Shown here in pieces: positions 36,787 to 48,666 of a stretch of DNA of 64,000 bases (positions are counted from its first letter, which is position 1; every line of letters begins with the position of its first letter). The translations under genes were made by a program, and so were the position numbers. The stretch is from Coriaria nepalensis (lineage: Eukaryota > Streptophyta > Magnoliopsida > Cucurbitales > Coriariaceae), in assembly GCA_027186245.1 (NCBI GenBank), contig CP114493.1:10237501-10301500 (forward strand), read 5' to 3'. Under the pieces are notes generated by a model. The model searched no databases. It saw only the letters and a program-made list of their open reading frames with translations, and was not told the DNA's origin.

Positions 36787-39519
36787 TTATGGGACCAAAT
36801 CTTCCATCTGTAACTTCCAACACTTTGGGTCTAGTTCAGCCTGGAAATCATAGAAACAAAACATTAGTAAATATAATCTCAATATTAACTAGTAAGCCAG
36901 CCAATGTAAAAACGAAAGGCACCTGAAACAGTTTATCCCTCCACTGAAACACGCAACCACGAGCTTCCAAATGTTCTATAAGAGGTTGGGAAAGAAGGGA
37001 CTTAAACGAAGATTGTAGCTTCACTTTGGTCAACGCTCCACATGCCAATAATGCAGCTGCCACTCCACTCGGAGACAACCCCTTCAAGTGCAGTACCACA
37101 AGAACCTGTAGGCAGCTCAGGTTTGCCAGTGACAGAAGCCCCAAATCCGTAACTGAGCTAAATGACAAGTTTATCTGCCAAGGAAAATAATTATGGATGT
37201 CAAAAAGAATGTTATTTCTATTTTCAGCACCAGCACCACAGTCCAGGTAAAATAAGTGAGATTGAGTAAATAAATACCTCTCTGAGGTTTTGAGAAAAGT
37301 GAGCAAGAGGGATCATTCCGGCATCATCTATGTTGTAACACTTTTTTATGTCCAGCCTGGTAAGTTGCTTACATCCTACAGCAATGGCTGCTAAACCAAT
37401 TGATGTTATATGAGGGCATCCCCGAGCTTCAACTGTGTTTAACCTCAAGCATTTTGCTAATGATATCAAGGAGATATCAGTTATAACTTTACAGTAGGCT
37501 ATATTTATCATTTTCAGGCAAGGGCAACCCTGGGCTATTGCTGATATGCCAGAATCCATTATTCCTGCAGACCTGGAAGAAACAAGATTTGTTCATGTTT
37601 TCACGTAACCATCAGATTTGCTCACCAATAACATTAAAGAAAAATGAAAATAAGAACCTGTATAAATCAAGCTCAGTAAGATTTGGACAAGAGTTGGCAA
37701 TATGACCAAGTCCCTCGTCTGTAATGTTAAGGCATAATCCAAGCTTCAAAATTGAGAGTTTTGAACACCTAGAGATAGATTTCAGACCTGAAAGAAAAAA
37801 AAAAAGAGTAAAACTATCTGACTACCAAAAGAGTGGAGTTAGATTATTACCCAGAAGGGGGAAAAGGGAGGACCTTCATTGTCAATTTCGTTATCTGTTA
37901 AGTCAAGCTCCTCAAGATAATGACACTTCTGTCCAATCAGAATAAATGCTTCTCTTGGGACCAGTGAACAAGACTCCATCTTTAGAGAAGTGAGGGCAGT
38001 ACATGAACTTGCAATATGGGCAATGGAAACTTCCGTTATCTTGCGGCAACAAGTGATGTCTAACTTCCTTAAATCCCTGTGCTTTGCTACAACCGAGGCC
38101 ATGCTATCATCTGTAACGCCCGAACATTTGCTTAAGCTCAGTTCAGTCAATGAAACACACCAATTCCCAATGGCTTTCAATCCAGCACATGTAATTACAC
38201 ACCCATCTAGCTTGACTGATTGCAACATGGAGAGCTTTTCCAAACTATTGGCAAGAGCAAGAGTGACCTGAACCGTTATAACCAGAATCGTATTGTAAGA
38301 AACAAGACAAGATATTTTCTTGCTCATTGTAAGTTAAAAATTGATGAGTAGGACGAGAAATTTACAGGAGAGCCATAGGCTAAGGAAAGCTGCTGTAGCC
38401 GTCCAGAACCACTTGTTAGGGAAGATAGACCTGAATGGCCAATGTGGTGATAACCTGACATATCAAGTTTCTGTTCAAGGCAAAATAAATAATGTTGTCA
38501 ATAATGGAAGAAATGCAACTGGATTAAAGTTCAGGAGTTCACTAGCTTCCCAAAATTGTTTCTTTTTGTAAATTGGATTAGACAGAATATAATACCAGCA
38601 GGTTGAAGAAAGAATACCTTCAATGAGCGGCATCCATATTTGAGGGCAGCAAGGCTTTCATCATCAATTGCAAAGCATCCCTCCAACACCAAATCTTCAA
38701 GATGTTCCAATTTCAGGATGGAAGGCAAACATTTATCTGTAATCTGTACAACATAAAAACTCCCCATTTACTCACAACATAATTCACCAAAACATCATCT
38801 TGTTCGGAGATCAAAAGCAACCCTGTAATTGAAATTCTCATGAAAGAACAAAAAACAATAGAATAGACACCCAAAATTACCGGCAAGTAGGAGAGATCCA
38901 AACTACGAATTTGCTTGCACTTGACAGCAATCAGGCCCACCCCTAAGTCTCCAACACCTGAACACCACTTCAAGCTAATCAACCTCAACTTTGTACACCC
39001 AACTGCAATACACCCAATTCCCATATCCGTAATCAATTTACACCTTCCCAACCACAACTTCTCCAAATTCGTAGCTTCGGCCAAAGCGGCAGCAGCTGCA
39101 TCCTTCAGTTCCGTGGCGTTTGACAAGTCGATCTCCACCAAGTTTCTGCATTTCAGAGCCAGATTCAGCAAACCTGTGCTTGAAAACAACTTGGATCGTG
39201 AAAGGTCGATAGATCGGAGAGTGGAATTAAACGAATTCGAAATGATGGTCAGGGAAGCGTCAGTGATTCGAGGGCAGAGGGTGAGATCGAGGTGTGTTGC
39301 ATTTGGATATCGATTTAGGATTGTGGGGAGGAGCTCGGAGCGGAGGGGCTTGAGGGATCTCCTGTGCTTGGATTCTATGGAGTAGAATGATTTGCAGACT
39401 AGAGAAAATGACTTCTTGTCGATTGGGTTTGGGCCAAGGAAATCGAGGATTAGGAAAATTATCTCCTCAGATACCAGATCGAAGATGTTCGACGTTTCGG
39501 TGGATTTTTGTCTCTTCAT
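36787..39519 (-). CDS. F-box/LRR-repeat protein 3-like
   Basis: Substrate-recognition subunit of an SCF ubiquitin ligase, closest in memory to At5g01720. Exons: 38881-39519, 38618-38743, 38366-38470, 37874-38267, 37658-37787, 37278-37572, 36923-37174 and 36787-36840. They join in frame to 664 residues, essentially the Arabidopsis length. The N-terminal F-box is [31 protein letters not shown] (about 12-50). The rest is cysteine-containing AMN1-type LRRs of about 25 residues ([64 protein letters not shown]). The last 18-residue exon ([17 protein letters not shown]) is short but fits the family's C-terminus. No damage seen. Confidence 0.94.
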
Positions 39520-40250
39520 CTTCTTGAGAAGAAGACGGAAGAGCTTCTGTCTCTATTCTCTGTTTTCTAGGTGGAAGGAGAAGATATGAAGAGGAAGGTG
39601 GAGGTGATGGGTACTGAGCTTTTGAGATTTCCTTTTGGAAGAGAAGTTGAGGAGGCCTGAAGCAGAAGGAGGGAAGTCTGGAAACGGAATTTCTGTGGCG
39701 AAGAAGCAACTGTTAACGGTGAAAAAGAAGTGTGATGGTTTTTTGAGAGGACGACGAGGGATATTGAAAGTACAGAAGTACCCTCGATGGGTTAGGTTTG
39801 TTTTATGGCGCATACAGACGATCCAACCCCTGTAATATTTGATGACTAGCATAATATGAGTCGACGACTTTTGTGCTGGAAGGGCCTTTATCGTAATTTA
39901 AGACAGCACATTAGATACCGTACTGGAAAGGACAGTGCGGACGAAGTATATATATATATATAATAAGAGGTTGACGTGTGGGTAATTATGTAATTTGGGA
40001 TGTGGGTGGAGTCACTTTCTTATCTACGTTCAAATACGCATCTCATTCGGTGCAGGGGCAATGTGAGGAAGGACAGATTCAAGTGCAATCAGTACGATCA
40101 AAAAATAAATAAATTATTTATTTATTTATAATAATAATAATAATAATAAAAAGAAATTATTTATCAATAAGCATGAGCAGGAGGATGAGACAAAATATAT
40201 ATAAAAGTAAAAGCAGTTAGAATTTGAAGATAAATAGGAAAGAAAAAAAT
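39520..40250. other. F-box/LRR promoter region
   Basis: Upstream region with a pyrimidine-rich 5' leader on the minus strand, a short TA repeat near 39950-39962 and an AAT repeat near 40130-40148. No gene recognised. Confidence 0.45.
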
Positions 40251-40254
40251 GTTC

Positions 40255-40907
40255 ATATTCAGATTAGATATTTCCGTACTTATTGGTTGGCCTAACATAT
40301 CTCTATATATAGTACCGACCTTACTCAGATAAGAACGGTACGTTTTCTTAGTCAAAAAGTCGGGGGCGGGGGGGGGCGGGGGGAGGCTGTGTCTGAAAAT
40401 TACATCTGGGACTGGGAGGTTTCTATATTCCAACAGCAAAGTTTGGTCATTGTCCTATGCAGAACACCAAATTATAAAAATCAATATTTTTTTTTTCTTT
40501 TTTGACTTCATGTCGATACGTTGATAACTGGGGATGGTAACGACCGTATTGTTGTTGTGGGGAAGAGTAATAATAAGTAGTGTTTTTCTGGTTGATGTGT
40601 CCTGTTGTGTCATGACTCATGAACGTGACAGTTAAATTAATACCACACATTTATTGGTGTAGGATTCTACTGAGTTGGGTTGATCTTTCAAAATTTCAGT
40701 AGTATATCCGCTAATGTGTTTTGGACTGTAGAGAAACGAATAGAGGGAAGGTTGGATTTACGATCGATATATATATATATTAAGAAACTTTAGTTTGCCA
40801 GGAATAGGATTGACACATCTCTTGACACTAAAGTCACGATTCACCGTAATAGAAACAGAAGGTTATTTTGTTGTTTATTGTTCCAACATCCAATGGGGAT
40901 CCAGATG

Positions 40908-40944
<37 letters not shown>

Positions 40945-41715
40945 AAATGAAGGTCGTCCTCTTACGACTAAGATGCTAATAACCCGACAAAGTTTACTGT
41001 CTACTATCTACTAATGAAGGTTGTCCTCTTACGACTAAGATGCTAATAACCCGACAAAGTTTACTGTCTACTATCTACTAATGAAGGTTGTCCTCTTACG
41101 ACTAAGATGCTAATAACCCGACAAAGTTGTGTTATTCAATAACTAATTGAGAAGTATGTCCATACAATTATTCCCCCGTATCAGGAGGGAAAAATAAGTG
41201 GATAAAACTGAAACAAACGACTTTTCGTACATGTCCATATATAGTACGGACCTTACTCAGATAAGACCGGTCTATTCTTATCATCTTATGAGACAGAGAG
41301 AGAGAGATAGAGAGTGAGGGGGTCAAAAAGTCGGGGAGGCTGTGTCTGAGAATTACATGAGGGACTGGATCCAGCTCTAAATTCCAACACGAAAGTTTGG
41401 TCATTCACAAATTGTCCTATTCAGTACACCAAATTATAAAAATAAATATTCCTTTTTTTTCTTTTTTACTTCATGTCGAGAAGTTGATAACTGGGGAGAC
41501 TTAGACCAGTAACTAGTAACTGGTAACTAGTAATTAGTAACTAAGTAACTAGTAACTAAGTAAATCATATCTAAATCATATTTATATAATAAGGTTGACA
41601 AATTATGTACGAACTAGTACGGATGCCGACGTCTACTATTGATTTAAAAAATGAGGGTTGTCCCGTACGGCTTAGATACCAATAACTCTACAAAGTTGTG
41701 TTATTCAATAACTAA
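40255..41715. repeat. Tandem segmental duplication with a nested 67-bp triplication
   Basis: Two diverged direct copies of one segment: about 40255-41145 and about 41215-41715. Shared landmarks in order are CGACCTTACTCAGATAAGA / CGGACCTTACTCAGATAAGA (40316, 41245), GTCAAAAAGTCGGGG (near 40350, 41320), GGCTGTGTCTGA, TTGGTCATT, CACCAAATTATAAAAAT, GACTTCATGTCGA, GATAACTGGGGA, and the terminal TTGTGTTATTCAATAACTAA (41126, 41694). Copy 1 contains three units of a 67-bp repeat (starting at about 40946, 41013 and 41080; core CTCTTACGACTAAGATGCTA), preceded by a CTATCTA run; copy 2 has one diverged unit. Its origin is unknown. Confidence 0.82.
40361..40384 (+). repeat. G-rich tract with quadruplex potential
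   Basis: Runs of five, nine and six G separated by single C residues lie inside copy 1 of the duplication; the equivalent place in copy 2 has only GGGG. Enough G-runs are present to form a G-quadruplex in principle. Confidence 0.7.
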
Positions 41716-41808
41716 GTAAGACAAAGAACCATGTAGTTATTGAATGTACTGTACAAAATAGCCCGTTGTTCTAATGTTATTGGGCTTTTACTAATGGATC
41801 CCGGTAGC

Positions 41809-44214
41809 CTATCCCAATAGTGAATCATTAACAAGGGGATTGTCGAGTTTAAGGCGACGGAAAATCTTGTCGAAGTGAAAGAGGTGCTTCCTGACCCGGT
41901 AGACATGGAAACTGTAGAGCAAAGCAGCTACTGTTGCCAACACAATCGATATCAAAGTCAACTTCCAGAACTCCTGAAACAAGACATGTTAAGGTCAACT
42001 ACTCTATGTTAAGTAATAAATAAACGAAGAGATTATAGCATAAGATGGATCACTTCTGGATTGGAGATGATTATTCCCATAACATAACCCATCAAATCCC
42101 CAACAGATTGAAGTGCATTCTGAGTGCCTCCCACTACACATCGATCCGATTCGGGAACTTGGTCCTGTAAAATTAAGTCGTTAACAAGATGATAAGATAT
42201 TCACACAGTGAAAGGCAGAGATGTAATCTGTTCAATGTACCTGCATTTGTTGAATTACAGCCAAATCAAACATCCACAATCCAATCCGAGAAGTTGCAAC
42301 TCCAAGCATCAAGAGATATGCCGATAATATGCTATTGGCAACCCAGATTGAAGCAACACATATGAGAAGGCAGCTCCACTGCATTTCAATTTGTGAACCG
42401 TGATTCCATTGCTCAATAAGGAATTAGCATTATCGTGATACAAAACCTATCAATCTTGTTTGTTTAGTGTACCTGAGACCATATAGACCAAAGTCCTGTT
42501 CTAATGGTGCCAATATGAGATTGCAAAATCGGATACACAAGTGTCGCAGCTATGCCTATTGTTGCGCTTACTCCTCGTGCGATCCCTATAACATAGGCCG
42601 GGATCCCTTCCCATTCTAAGGCTGCTGTCATCAAAGTTCCAAAGCTGTAATTTGAAGGGAGAAGATTTTATTAGAAAGAGCTCTTTACATGCAGCTTATG
42701 AAGCAGAGCTACAAATCCAAATTCTTGACCTGAGAACTGTGAAAAATAGCAGAGCTAGAGCTACTCCAGCAAGCACAACATCTTGCTGTAAATACACTTT
42801 CCATGCACGGAGAAAAGGGGCCCCTGATATCCATTCCACTATCTTCTCTCTCCAGTTTGTCTCTTTGTTTGAACTGCCTTCAACCAATGTCTCTATCTCC
42901 TGATCAGGAGTTGTAGAGTTGCTTTCTTCCTCATCCCTCAAGGCGAGTCTTGAGATTCTTCTTTGTCTGCTTTCGGCTAAAACTGGAATCCCATTATACA
43001 CAGAAATGAACAGCCAGTATTCGAAGAAAACGGATATGATGTTCCAGAGAGCTAGAGTTGATGCAGAGGCTTCCATTGACACAAAACTGATAATGAGACC
43101 AGTTATTACAGGAGCAAAAAGCTTCGAGATGAGATCAATTCGTCTTATCATTGAGTTCATTTCTGTCAGCTGTTGGGGTGAATGGCCTTCTGATATCACT
43201 ACCACCCTGCATTGCATATATTACAACAAATGTTACAAATCCAACCAGAGTCAGAACTATTGAAACATATACATATATGGTCTTGGAACTGGAGGACTTT
43301 ACCATTCTCTTTCAACTAAGACAGTGCCAGCAAGAGCGGAAAGTGCACCAGTAGCTCCGGATAAGTTTGTCAATATAACAAGTGAGATGAATGCTATGAA
43401 ATTGGTGGATTTCAAGTCAGAGTAGATGAGTAGAAGAATTACTGTTACTCCTGCTATTGTATATGATATATTCTGCACTGAAAGCCAAAGTCTGAGAACC
43501 TGCCAAAGAAAAACAGAATTTACTAGAATCACAAGATTGAAACTTTTCCTGGTTAAATACATGATATTGAAATCCTAAGAGCAAACGACATAGAGCATGC
43601 ACAAAAAGTGAAAAACCTTAACGTAAGTCAATCTATCGACCCATTGTCCAACAATAGGTCCAAAAATGGCGGTAGAGGTGGACTCCACGGCGCCGTAAAT
43701 CGCAGCAAACAGTAAAGAGTTGGGCCAAATACTGATCATGTATAGACCCACTGAGAATTCCCACATTCTGCAAACAAATATATACACATATATAAATACA
43801 CAAGAGAAGAACTGGATGAAAGAAAAAGCCCCTCCATTTAGATGCTAAACTTTTGTGGGAGAGCTATCATTGGACCAGATTCAGATGGCTACTTATTAAT
43901 CTATAATAAGACTTCACATCAATACAGATAGATAGATAATCAATAGTCTCTATACTCTCCAAAACCCCATACCTGGATTCATTCCCCAACTCACTTGAGA
44001 CAGTAATCGTCGCAATAGCTGGGAAAGATTGATAAGTGGTAATTAATAGCAATGCGGAAGGGAAGAGAGGCGATGCTTACCTGGCACTCCATCTGGCCAA
44101 GAAGTGTCCAACGTACAAACGTCGAACGATAGAAGTAGGGACAGGGTCGGGTTCACTATAAGTCTGGTGTTGAGAGAGAAGTGGTTGCTCTGTCTCTCCC
44201 TCCTCCCTCTCCAT
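41809..44214 (-). CDS. Ferroportin / iron-regulated (IREG) transporter, SLC40 family
   Basis: Divalent-metal exporter of the SLC40A/ferroportin family; in plants IREG1 exports iron to the xylem at the plasma membrane and IREG2 loads metals into the vacuole. Exons: 44081-44214, 43617-43767, 43303-43499, 42730-43206, 42473-42644, 42241-42378, 42054-42164 and 41809-41973. They join in frame to 514 residues (IREG1 is about 524). The start [13 protein letters not shown] leads to [25 protein letters not shown], a family hallmark, then [46 protein letters not shown], and [15 protein letters not shown]. About ten to twelve membrane spans with a long hydrophilic loop (about 270-330) fit the fold. Intron 2 uses a weak GTTTTT donor. 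Whether it is the IREG1 or IREG2 type cannot be settled by eye. Confidence 0.93.
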
Positions 44215-45643
44215 CACGTATTTAGGCTTCTTCTCTTAAGAGTTACAGAGCTGTGCAATAGACCTATTAAACATGATTAAGATACTGTTTAAGGAGAGTG
44301 GTGCATTAGCATTACGGCCGGTAAACATCTGAACCGCTACCTGCCAGTTAAGCAGTTAGTGATTACAAAACCACAAACTCTTATGCGATTGGTTGCATTC
44401 ACCTGCCTCGCTGACTTTCCTGTGAGATTCTCTGTTAACTTTTTGGATGCATCCGCCGCTATGTTGATGTTTATGCAGAATCATAATTTTTAATACCCTT
44501 TTTTTTTTGGAAGGGAAGAAATTTCATGTTATCTTGCAGAAGATTAAGAAGTTGATGAACTCTCCCCGTCTTCCTCTAATCCATTGGCTTAAGGAAATAT
44601 GTTTACGTACTCATCAGATAATAATAATAAAGAGTAACCGCCACACCAAAACACTGCCGTTATCCCACGTATAGCGTACGTGTCCATTTTTTAGAAGAGA
44701 AAAAACCAATAAAGCCCGTTTACTTTGTCAGTGGGAATAGATCTAAGGCCCATTTATCTTTGGGCTTAAGAAACGACGTCCGTTTCATTTTAAGGTTAAT
44801 TAGATTTATGTACTCCGACTCTATGTATTAAATTGGACTGGACCTTATAAGAGTCCAATTGACGTCGGAATTGCTTGAGCAAGTGTGTATGATGTCTCAT
44901 TTGACATGATTATAAATATGCATATATTAGCTTCAACAGCACCACATGTTTTATGCGTCAGTAGTCTTACTCTCAACTCTCGAGCACTGTATTTTATTAA
45001 TTGAAACGGTGGGAATAAGTTTCACATCAATCGGATAAGTAGAATTTCAGATGGAGCCTCATCTACCCTTCTATTTTTTTGGCTACTGCTATGAAAGGAA
45101 AATAGAGTTTGACTATTCCAACGGCTAGTTTTTGTGTTCAAATAAGTTTGATATATTGTTTGAAGGATGTTGAAGTAATGGTGATTGGATATTTTTTGGT
45201 CTATGGCAGTGTAGTTTGTGATAATTCCAGATTTTCTAATTTTTTGTATGATTCTGTTTTGATTGTAAGTGTTAGAGTATGGTGTGATTGTAAGCCTTCC
45301 TTTCTGCATTAGGGTGGCCAGTTAATGGTTTTGTATTCATATACTTTTCTTTTCTTGTTTTTGTATTTAGTCTATGCAAATTGGAATGAAAATCAGATTG
45401 AATGTTTTCTAGCAAAAATAGAGTTGTTAATCACGATTTTATTCTTGAGGAAGTAGGAAGCAAATCTGAATTTTATCTTTCATTTTCCAACATATATTTC
45501 AATTCTGAATTCTGATTGGTGGGAGTCGTGGAGATATATAGAAGCTCTACCCGATATTAGACGAACCCCAATTAGTAATGAAGGTGACAGTAACGAAATA
45601 GTTCTCATGGGATCGTTTAGCACCTAACAAACCTTGGTGTATA

Positions 45644-45682
<39 letters not shown>

Positions 45683-47279
45683 ATATCTATATATATGTGT
45701 GTATGAGTACATGGGCACTAGCATATATGTTTGGGAGGTTTTCTAGTTCAATCCATGCAGGATGGAACGCGCACCAGATAATTTATTAAGGTAGATATAT
45801 ATCTATCAGCTTATTATACTTGTTCGAAGAAGCCGATCCAAGATCTCGAAAGGGACGGGTCTCCTACCGATGATAATGAGAAGACGTTTCAATGAGAAAG
45901 AGGATGGATCTAGTTAGAGGCTAAGAAATGGCCGGAGTCAAAGAAACAAAGGCCCACTATATATGCATGAATGCATGCACGTACACTAATGCATGATCCC
46001 ATACTACGACCGACATTCACACAGTCTACCAGTACTATACCAATCGAAGACAATTAGAATCCAACGTAGCCATTAGCCAGTTTGCAATTCATTGTACTAT
46101 CATCTCAATTATGACTGGCTGGGCTGGATCCAACTTGCTTTTTCTGCATTTAATGCATGACCATTCACGTACAGAGTCTCGTCGTTTTCTATCTCTCACT
46201 CTCTAAATACATGCTTTCTCTAAGTATGAGCTGTATGCGTTGTTTGCATTTATCAGTTACTCAAAAATGGTTTTTTTTTAATCCCAGTCTTTACCTGCGC
46301 AGGTGAATTAAGGAAGAATAATCAAGTATATCTGTTTGTACTTACGCGCACGCACACGAACAAGACAGCCTGAACGTGATTCGGTAGCTGTCATCGTATC
46401 CACAAGATCAGTGATACGATTCATTGATTCAATCATATAAAAGTCAAACAGTCAACGTTCTCGCCGACATGTTACATGGCATCTTTTATCCCACTTGGCA
46501 TCGTCCACTAATATTCAGAAGCGACAAAAATCCTACTTCTTCTTCTATGTAAGTATTAAATCTACCAAAGTAGAACTTCCATGACTTTCTGTCAGTACTT
46601 AATTGATCTGAACTTTCAAGAAAACTCAGGCTCCCACTTTTTGAATGTTTCCCTTAGGGATGATCGCAGAAAAAAAAGAGAAGAGATTAAAGAAGGCGAT
46701 GAAATTGAGAAAATTTGTGAATAATTTTCAGAAAGAAAAAAAAAAAAAAAGAAAAGAAAAGCAAACCAACCCATCTTAATAGCTTATGGATGAAACGAAC
46801 AAAATGTGTCAAATCTCAAGTTAACAATCTTTATAGTTTTTCACTCACGACAAAACAATCAATGGACAATGATGAGTTAATTAGTTGCTTATCTAACTTA
46901 TGCAGGTTCATTATAGCCTGCTAGACGACAAAATTTTAGTGAAATTTTAATTTTCTCCACAAGATATATACCTAAGGAACAAAGGAATAAGCATATAAGA
47001 AAGATATTCTTAATTGGCCACAGCATAGTAAAATCACCTTCTTCTTTCTTTTTTGTGGCTTTAAAAAGTGCATTTTTACGTTAATTTTAACACGTGAGAA
47101 AGTAAAATAATGATCAGTTGATTCACGGTAAAAATGAAAACACGACCCACCATCTAATCATAGACCATTTAAAAAAAATAATAATATATATATATAATAA
47201 CCATTCAATCACCACGCCATGTATTGCAGTCATATGACTTCTTAGCTAGGGTCCCACTTATAACATGCTCTTCCCTGGC
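44215..47279. other. Large intergenic region upstream of the WUN1-like gene
   Basis: About 3 kb, AT-rich, with a TA microsatellite at 45645-45700 and a poly-A run near 46735-46750. The 95-codon minus frame at 45022-45309 resembles no family I know. No RNA gene seen. Confidence 0.5.
45645..45700. repeat. (TA)n microsatellite
   Basis: Nearly perfect AT dinucleotide run of about 36 bp, then CTATAT variants, in an intergenic region. Confidence 0.85.
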
Positions 47280-47287
47280 TATAAATA
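47280..47287 (+). promoter_or_regulatory. TATA box of the WUN1-like gene
   Basis: TATAAATA 118 bp above the start codon, in a position typical of a strongly inducible plant promoter. Role inferred from spacing. Confidence 0.55.
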
Positions 47288-47404
47288 AGAACCACCTGTT
47301 ATTCCAAGCACCAAGAACTCAAGAAGTCTCTTCTGCACTGCTAAATAGGATAGCTATAGCGGCCACCATTTTGTACCATCTATAAAATTCCCATCTCCCA
47401 AGAA

Positions 47405-47929
47405 ATGGCATTAAATGATCTTTATAATCATGTAGAACTTGACTGTGATGATGTTTCTCATGGCAAATCAGAGGCGGAGTTGAGAAACAAGGCAGTAGTA
47501 GAAGCACTTTACAAAGGGCTGGCACAGGGTCAAACAGAAGTCGTGGCTCCGTTCCTAGCAAGTGACCTTGAGTGGTGGTTCCATGGACCGCCGCAATGCC
47601 AGCACATGATGCGAGTCCTCACGGGGGAATATTCCAACCGGGCCGAGTTCAGGTTCGATCCCAGAAGCATCACGGTCATAGATGGCTGTGTTATTGCTGA
47701 AGGTTGGGAAGGAGCACAAGCGTATTGGGTGCACGTGTGGACTGTGAAATTTGGGTTGATTGTGCAATTGAGGGAATATTTTAACACGTGGCTCACCGTC
47801 CGGGATTTACGGGCGACAGGGTGGGATGAGATTGCGCATCACAGTCCTAGTCTGGGCTTAACGGTGTGGCAGAGCCAGCCTCGTGATCTCTTCAGCCGCT
47901 CCTTGCCTGGCCTTGTGCTTGCTATCTAG
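47405..47929 (+). CDS. Wound-induced protein 1 (WUN1)-like, NTF2-fold
   Basis: Single-exon protein of 174 residues in the WUN1 family of the NTF2/SnoaL-like fold (Arabidopsis At5g01740 and SAG20 are relatives). Core features: AVVEALYKGLAQGQTEVVAPFLASDLEWWFHGPP, the family's WWFHGPP box, then HMMRVLTG, ITVIDGCVIAEGWEG, YWVHVWTVK and REYFNTWLTV. Members are transcriptionally induced by wounding, senescence or stress; the molecular function is unknown and the pocket ligand, if any, is unidentified. A TATA box at 47280 supports the start. Next downstream conserved element in the collinear order is MIR164. Confidence 0.93.
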   Translation: MALNDLYNHVELDCDDVSHGKSEAELRNKAVVEALYKGLAQGQTEVVAPFLASDLEWWFHGPPQCQHMMRVLTGEYSNRAEFRFDPRSITVIDGCVIAEGWEGAQAYWVHVWTVKFGLIVQLREYFNTWLTVRDLRATGWDEIAHHSPSLGLTVWQSQPRDLFSRSLPGLVLAI

Positions 47930-48666
47930 CTTAGCCTTAAGCTTACGGGAGGACGGCTTAAGTGAATTGCTTGATGAATGATTGGATCGCGTGTATGTAT
48001 GTGTATGAATCCTTAACTAGCTATTAAGGCATCGAGATGGAAATGCTACGTTTCCTGTTATCTGTGTAGTTTGTATATTATCATGAACGTGTGCTGTTTT
48101 CAATTTTCATGTCACCCTAAACTAGTTGTGGTTCATTATTCCTGCGCATGAACGCCGGAGCTTGTAAAACCTTGGACGACAATAGAACAAAAGATATCTT
48201 GTCTCTGTGGGCCTTCTAGTGGCATGACTTTTGGCTAGGATGGCGTGACCGAAGTTAACAGAAAAGCACATGGTCCAATGGACATCAGCCAATGGCCATC
48301 GTGGTTTAGACACTTCCTCTCAAGCTTAGTACGAGAATTACTTTATACGAATCGAGAAACTCAAATCGTTGTTTTAGATTTGCTTGAGCAACATGCATTT
48401 TTCTTCCTACTAGGGAAGAGAGAAGAATTAAGACACAGAATCTCGGGCATTCCACAATATTACAACGATTAATGCAAGCTAATGAAACGTTAGCTGATGT
48501 CTGTCTTTATATTCGGAACCAAGCAACTGGAAATGGGTGATTTCCATTTACAACTGCATAAAGTTGAGGGATGAGCCTGGTTCCAAGCTCTTATCTGGCA
48601 TAGTCGCTCTGCTACAAGCACCAGTTGACAAGAGCGAGCAGATAGATGGCCTTTTTCTTCTTAAAT
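47930..48666. other. Spacer after the WUN1-like gene
   Basis: Holds the 3' UTR of the WUN1-like gene and unassigned sequence; plus-strand frames at 48245-48472 and 48537-48728 are not protein-like, and the latter runs antisense over the ligase C-terminus. Confidence 0.45.

Noticed and set aside
38915..39385. Plus-strand 156-codon frame over the F-box/LRR first exon
   Set aside because: Antisense to a well-supported F-box/LRR exon; composition mirrors the LRR repeats.
40941..41130. CRISPR-like array
   Set aside because: Only three units repeated in full, with no unique spacers, in a plant genome; it is a plain tandem repeat.
45022..45309. Minus-strand 95-codon frame in the WUN1-like upstream region
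   Set aside because: Composition is ordinary AT-rich spacer and no family could be recognised on either strand.
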